Made by a program: the position numbers and the translations under genes
In this document: positions 5,696-7,740 of the stretch, piece after piece
How positions within the stretch are numbered: the first letter of the stretch is position 1
Layout of the letters: the number at the start of each line of letters is the position of its first letter
Notes under the pieces: generated by a model
The model's database searches: none
What the model was told of the DNA's origin: nothing
What the model saw: only the letters and a program-made list of their open reading frames with translations
Source: Clostridiales bacterium
Lineage (GTDB): Bacteria; Bacillota; Clostridia; Tissierellales; Sedimentibacteraceae
DNA length: 7,740 nucleotides
Direction of reading: 5' to 3'
NCBI GenBank assembly: GCA_003497505.1
Contig: DNNV01000391.1
Location: forward strand, 11,781 to 19,520

Positions 5696-7525
5696 ATGAA
5701 CAGTTATTTTGGTTATACAGGTGTTATATTAAGAGTTAATTTGACAGAAAAGACCATAGCAAAGGAAGCATTGAATCTGGATGATGCTCATAAGTATATA
5801 GGCGGTAGAGGCCTGGGAACAAAGATATTCATGGATGAGGTGCATCCCACTGTTGATCCTTTCAGTGAGGAAAACAAGGTAATATTCATAACAGGTCCTC
5901 TGAGCGGAACAGCCACTCCAACCGGAGGCAGATACATGGTTGTTACAAAATCGCCTCTCACGAACACTATTGCAAGCTCCAACTCAGGCGGATACTGGGG
6001 TGCCGAACTGAAATTCGCAGGCTATGATGCAATCATACTGGAAGGAAAATCCGATACTCCGGTATATCTCAACATTGCCGATGACATGGTCGAGCTAAAG
6101 GATGCATCCGAAATATGGGGAAAGCTGCTTGATGAAACAACAACTATTTTGGAAAATATTCATGGACCAAAGGTAAGAGTTGCGGCCATAGGCCCTGCAG
6201 GGGAAAATTTATCAAAAATATCCGGAGTAATGAACGAAAGAGCTCGTGCTGCCGGAAGATCAGGCGTAGGCGCGGTAATGGGCTCTAAAAATATCAAGGC
6301 AATAGTTGTGCGCGGAACAAACAAGGTTGCGGTAAAAAATGAAGAAATGCTTAAAGAAGTATTCTCGAAAAGCCTTAATAAAATAAAAGAGAACGGAGTT
6401 ACAGGCCAGGGGCTTCCTGCCTACGGTACAGCGGTTCTGGTTAATATTATAAATGAAAATGGTGCACTTCCCACAAATAACTTCCAAAAATCATATTTTG
6501 ACAAAGCCGAGGAAATAAGCGGTGAAACATTGGCCGAGAAATACCTGAAGAGAAAATCTCCATGCTTCAGATGTCCAATCGGCTGCGGAAGATACTGCGA
6601 GGTTGACGACATAAAAGGTGAAGGACCGGAGTATGAAACCATATGGGGATTTGGTTCAAATTGCGGCGTATCGGATCTCGGAGCTATTATAAAGGCTAAC
6701 TTCTGGTGCAACGAATACGGACTGGATACAATTTCAACTGCAGCTACAATTGCAGCTGCAATGGAGCTTTATCAAAAAGGATACATTAAAAAAGAAGATT
6801 TGGATGACGGTCCTGAATTAGCATGGGGAAATGCAGATGCAATAATAGAATGGACTAAGCGCATGGGTCAGGGCAAGGGGCTTGGAGCCAAAATGGCGGA
6901 GGGCTCATACAGATTGTGCGAAAGCTATGGTGTTCCCGAGCTGTCTATGACGGTTAAGAAGCAGGAAATGCCTGCATACGACCCCAGAGGAATTCAGGGC
7001 ATAGGTCTTAATTATGCTACGTCAAACAGAGGCGGCTGCCATGTTAGAGGATATATGATTTCTCCCGAAATCCTTGCTCTTCCACAGCCACTTGACAGAT
7101 TTGCCACCGAAGGAAAGGCAGCATGGACAAAAATATTCCAGGACTTCACCGCTGCAATAGATTCAGTTGGTCTGTGCCTGTTTACTTCATTTGCTCTGAA
7201 TGCTGATGACTATGCCGATTTATATAACTCTGTGTGCGGAACAGAAATAACCGGAAATGACTTTATTGAAGCCGGAGAGAGAATATGGAATATAGAAAGG
7301 CTGTTCAACCTTGAATCCGGTGTTGACCCTTCACAGGATACACTTCCGAAACGACTTCTTGAAGATCCAATATCAGAAGGTCCTTCAAAGGGATGGGTAA
7401 ACAAATTGAGTGAAACTCTTCCTCTGTACTATAATTTGAGAGGTTGGAGCGAAAACGGGCTTCCTACAGAAGAAAGGTTGGCAGCCCTCGGAATCAATCA
7501 AACAACAGCACCGAATTTGTCATGA
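5696..7525 (+). CDS. aor: Aldehyde:ferredoxin oxidoreductase, tungsten/molybdenum pterin enzyme
   Basis: A complete 609-residue enzyme that oxidises aldehydes to carboxylic acids with ferredoxin as partner; the reverse reaction is possible with reduced ferredoxin. No signal peptide is seen, so it is cytoplasmic. The N-terminal domain has IGGRGLGTK (35-43), TGPLSGT (66-72) and SNSGGYWG (95-102), typical of the family's pterin-binding beta fold. The [4Fe-4S] ligands are C290, C293 and C297 (CFRCPIGC) plus C494. C494 lies in D489-SVGLC, one of the two pterin-binding DxxGL(C/D) motifs; the other is NEYGLD (339-344), with Asn in place of the first Asp. GPEYET (310-315) and the block DPRGIQGIGLNYATSNRGGCH (429-449) are also family hallmarks. 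These positions track the Pyrococcus furiosus enzyme (C288, C291, C295, C494) almost residue for residue. Metal choice, W or Mo, cannot be told. It is the first gene after a sigma-54 promoter and overlaps the next gene, a MoaD-like carrier, by ATGA. No ferredoxin-like subunit is encoded before it, so it looks like the single-subunit type. Confidence 0.95.
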   Translation: MNSYFGYTGVILRVNLTEKTIAKEALNLDDAHKYIGGRGLGTKIFMDEVHPTVDPFSEENKVIFITGPLSGTATPTGGRYMVVTKSPLTNTIASSNSGGYWGAELKFAGYDAIILEGKSDTPVYLNIADDMVELKDASEIWGKLLDETTTILENIHGPKVRVAAIGPAGENLSKISGVMNERARAAGRSGVGAVMGSKNIKAIVVRGTNKVAVKNEEMLKEVFSKSLNKIKENGVTGQGLPAYGTAVLVNIINENGALPTNNFQKSYFDKAEEISGETLAEKYLKRKSPCFRCPIGCGRYCEVDDIKGEGPEYETIWGFGSNCGVSDLGAIIKANFWCNEYGLDTISTAATIAAAMELYQKGYIKKEDLDDGPELAWGNADAIIEWTKRMGQGKGLGAKMAEGSYRLCESYGVPELSMTVKKQEMPAYDPRGIQGIGLNYATSNRGGCHVRGYMISPEILALPQPLDRFATEGKAAWTKIFQDFTAAIDSVGLCLFTSFALNADDYADLYNSVCGTEITGNDFIEAGERIWNIERLFNLESGVDPSQDTLPKRLLEDPISEGPSKGWVNKLSETLPLYYNLRGWSENGLPTEERLAALGINQTTAPNLS

Positions 7526-7740
7526 GAATTACAATCAAGCTTTTTGCAACGCTTCGCAACAACAGAGGAAAAATTTTAGAAAATGACTATTCAGAGGATA
7601 CACAAATAAGGGAAATTATTAAAAGCCTCGGAATAGACGAAAATGATGTCGCCATTTTATTAAAAAATGGAATAACCGCCAAAATGGACGACATACCCTG
7701 TGATGGTGATTATTTATCAATTTTTCCTCCCGTAGGAGGA
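7522..7740 (+). CDS. MoaD/ThiS-like small sulfur-carrier protein, cut by the window edge or complete to its last residue
   Basis: The 73 visible residues begin MRITIKLFATLR and end DYLSIFPPVGG, the size and pattern of the ubiquitin-like MoaD/ThiS family: a first beta strand, a mid-region LLKNG and the tail ..D.ls.fPPv.GG. The C-terminal Gly-Gly, which becomes a thiocarboxylate that donates sulfur to the molybdopterin/tungstopterin dithiolene, falls on the last six bases of the window, so the stop codon may be the next codon. The start ATG overlaps the AOR stop (ATGA), which points to translational coupling. Such a carrier placed right after an AOR gene probably serves cofactor supply for that enzyme. 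ThiS (thiamine) is the alternative, but the neighbour argues for the pterin cofactor. The gene is co-transcribed from the sigma-54 promoter upstream of AOR. Confidence 0.85.
   Translation, partial: MRITIKLFATLRNNRGKILENDYSEDTQIREIIKSLGIDENDVAILLKNGITAKMDDIPCDGDYLSIFPPVGG

Noticed and set aside
1..7740. CRISPR arrays, tRNA or rRNA genes, riboswitches
   Set aside because: I saw no regularly spaced repeats, cloverleaf folds, rRNA-like blocks or recognisable aptamer cores in any gap.

Overview
The window looks like chromosome from an anaerobic, low-G+C Firmicute of the class Clostridia. The DNA is AT-rich with strong AGGAGG-type ribosome binding sites. It carries an EF-G2-type translation factor, a sigma-54 activator of the AcoR type and a tungsten/molybdenum aldehyde:ferredoxin oxidoreductase (AOR), a combination expected in amino-acid-fermenting Clostridia. 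The genus cannot be fixed from this sequence.

Layout from left to right. (1) 76-666 (+) encodes a small multi-pass membrane protein of the DUF2238/YjdF type. (2) 667-1380 holds no intact gene. Its right part, about 992-1380, is a decayed piece of a Tn7-like transposon. It contains a frameshifted and truncated tnsA reading leftward, with its promoter, a palindrome over the promoter, and a possible TGTTG... transposon end lying one base from the stop codon of the next gene. (3) 1382-3448 (-) encodes a complete EF-G-like GTPase of the FusA2 type, with a non-canonical switch II motif (DTPGY). (4) 3449-3646 is a divergent promoter region. (5) 3647-5560 (+) encodes a 637-residue sigma-54-dependent activator (GAF, PAS, AAA+, Fis-type helix-turn-helix). 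(6) 5561-5695 holds the activator's terminator, a cluster of GGAAC half-sites and a good -24/-12 sigma-54 promoter. (7) 5696-7525 (+) encodes a complete AOR. (8) From 7522 to the window edge, overlapping the AOR stop by ATGA, is a MoaD/ThiS-like small sulfur-carrier protein whose visible part ends in Gly-Gly.

Parts 5-8 read as one unit. The activator is transcribed from its own sigma-70-type promoter. It probably binds the repeats at its own 3' end and in the following gap, and switches on the AOR-moaD operon through sigma-54. AOR would oxidise aldehydes to acids with ferredoxin as acceptor. The MoaD-like protein would supply sulfur for the dithiolene of the pterin cofactor that AOR needs.

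No clearly new system is visible. The points most worth a second look are the Tn7-like end beside the EF-G2 gene, which has the same geometry as Tn7 beside glmS, and the sigma-54 control region of the AOR operon.
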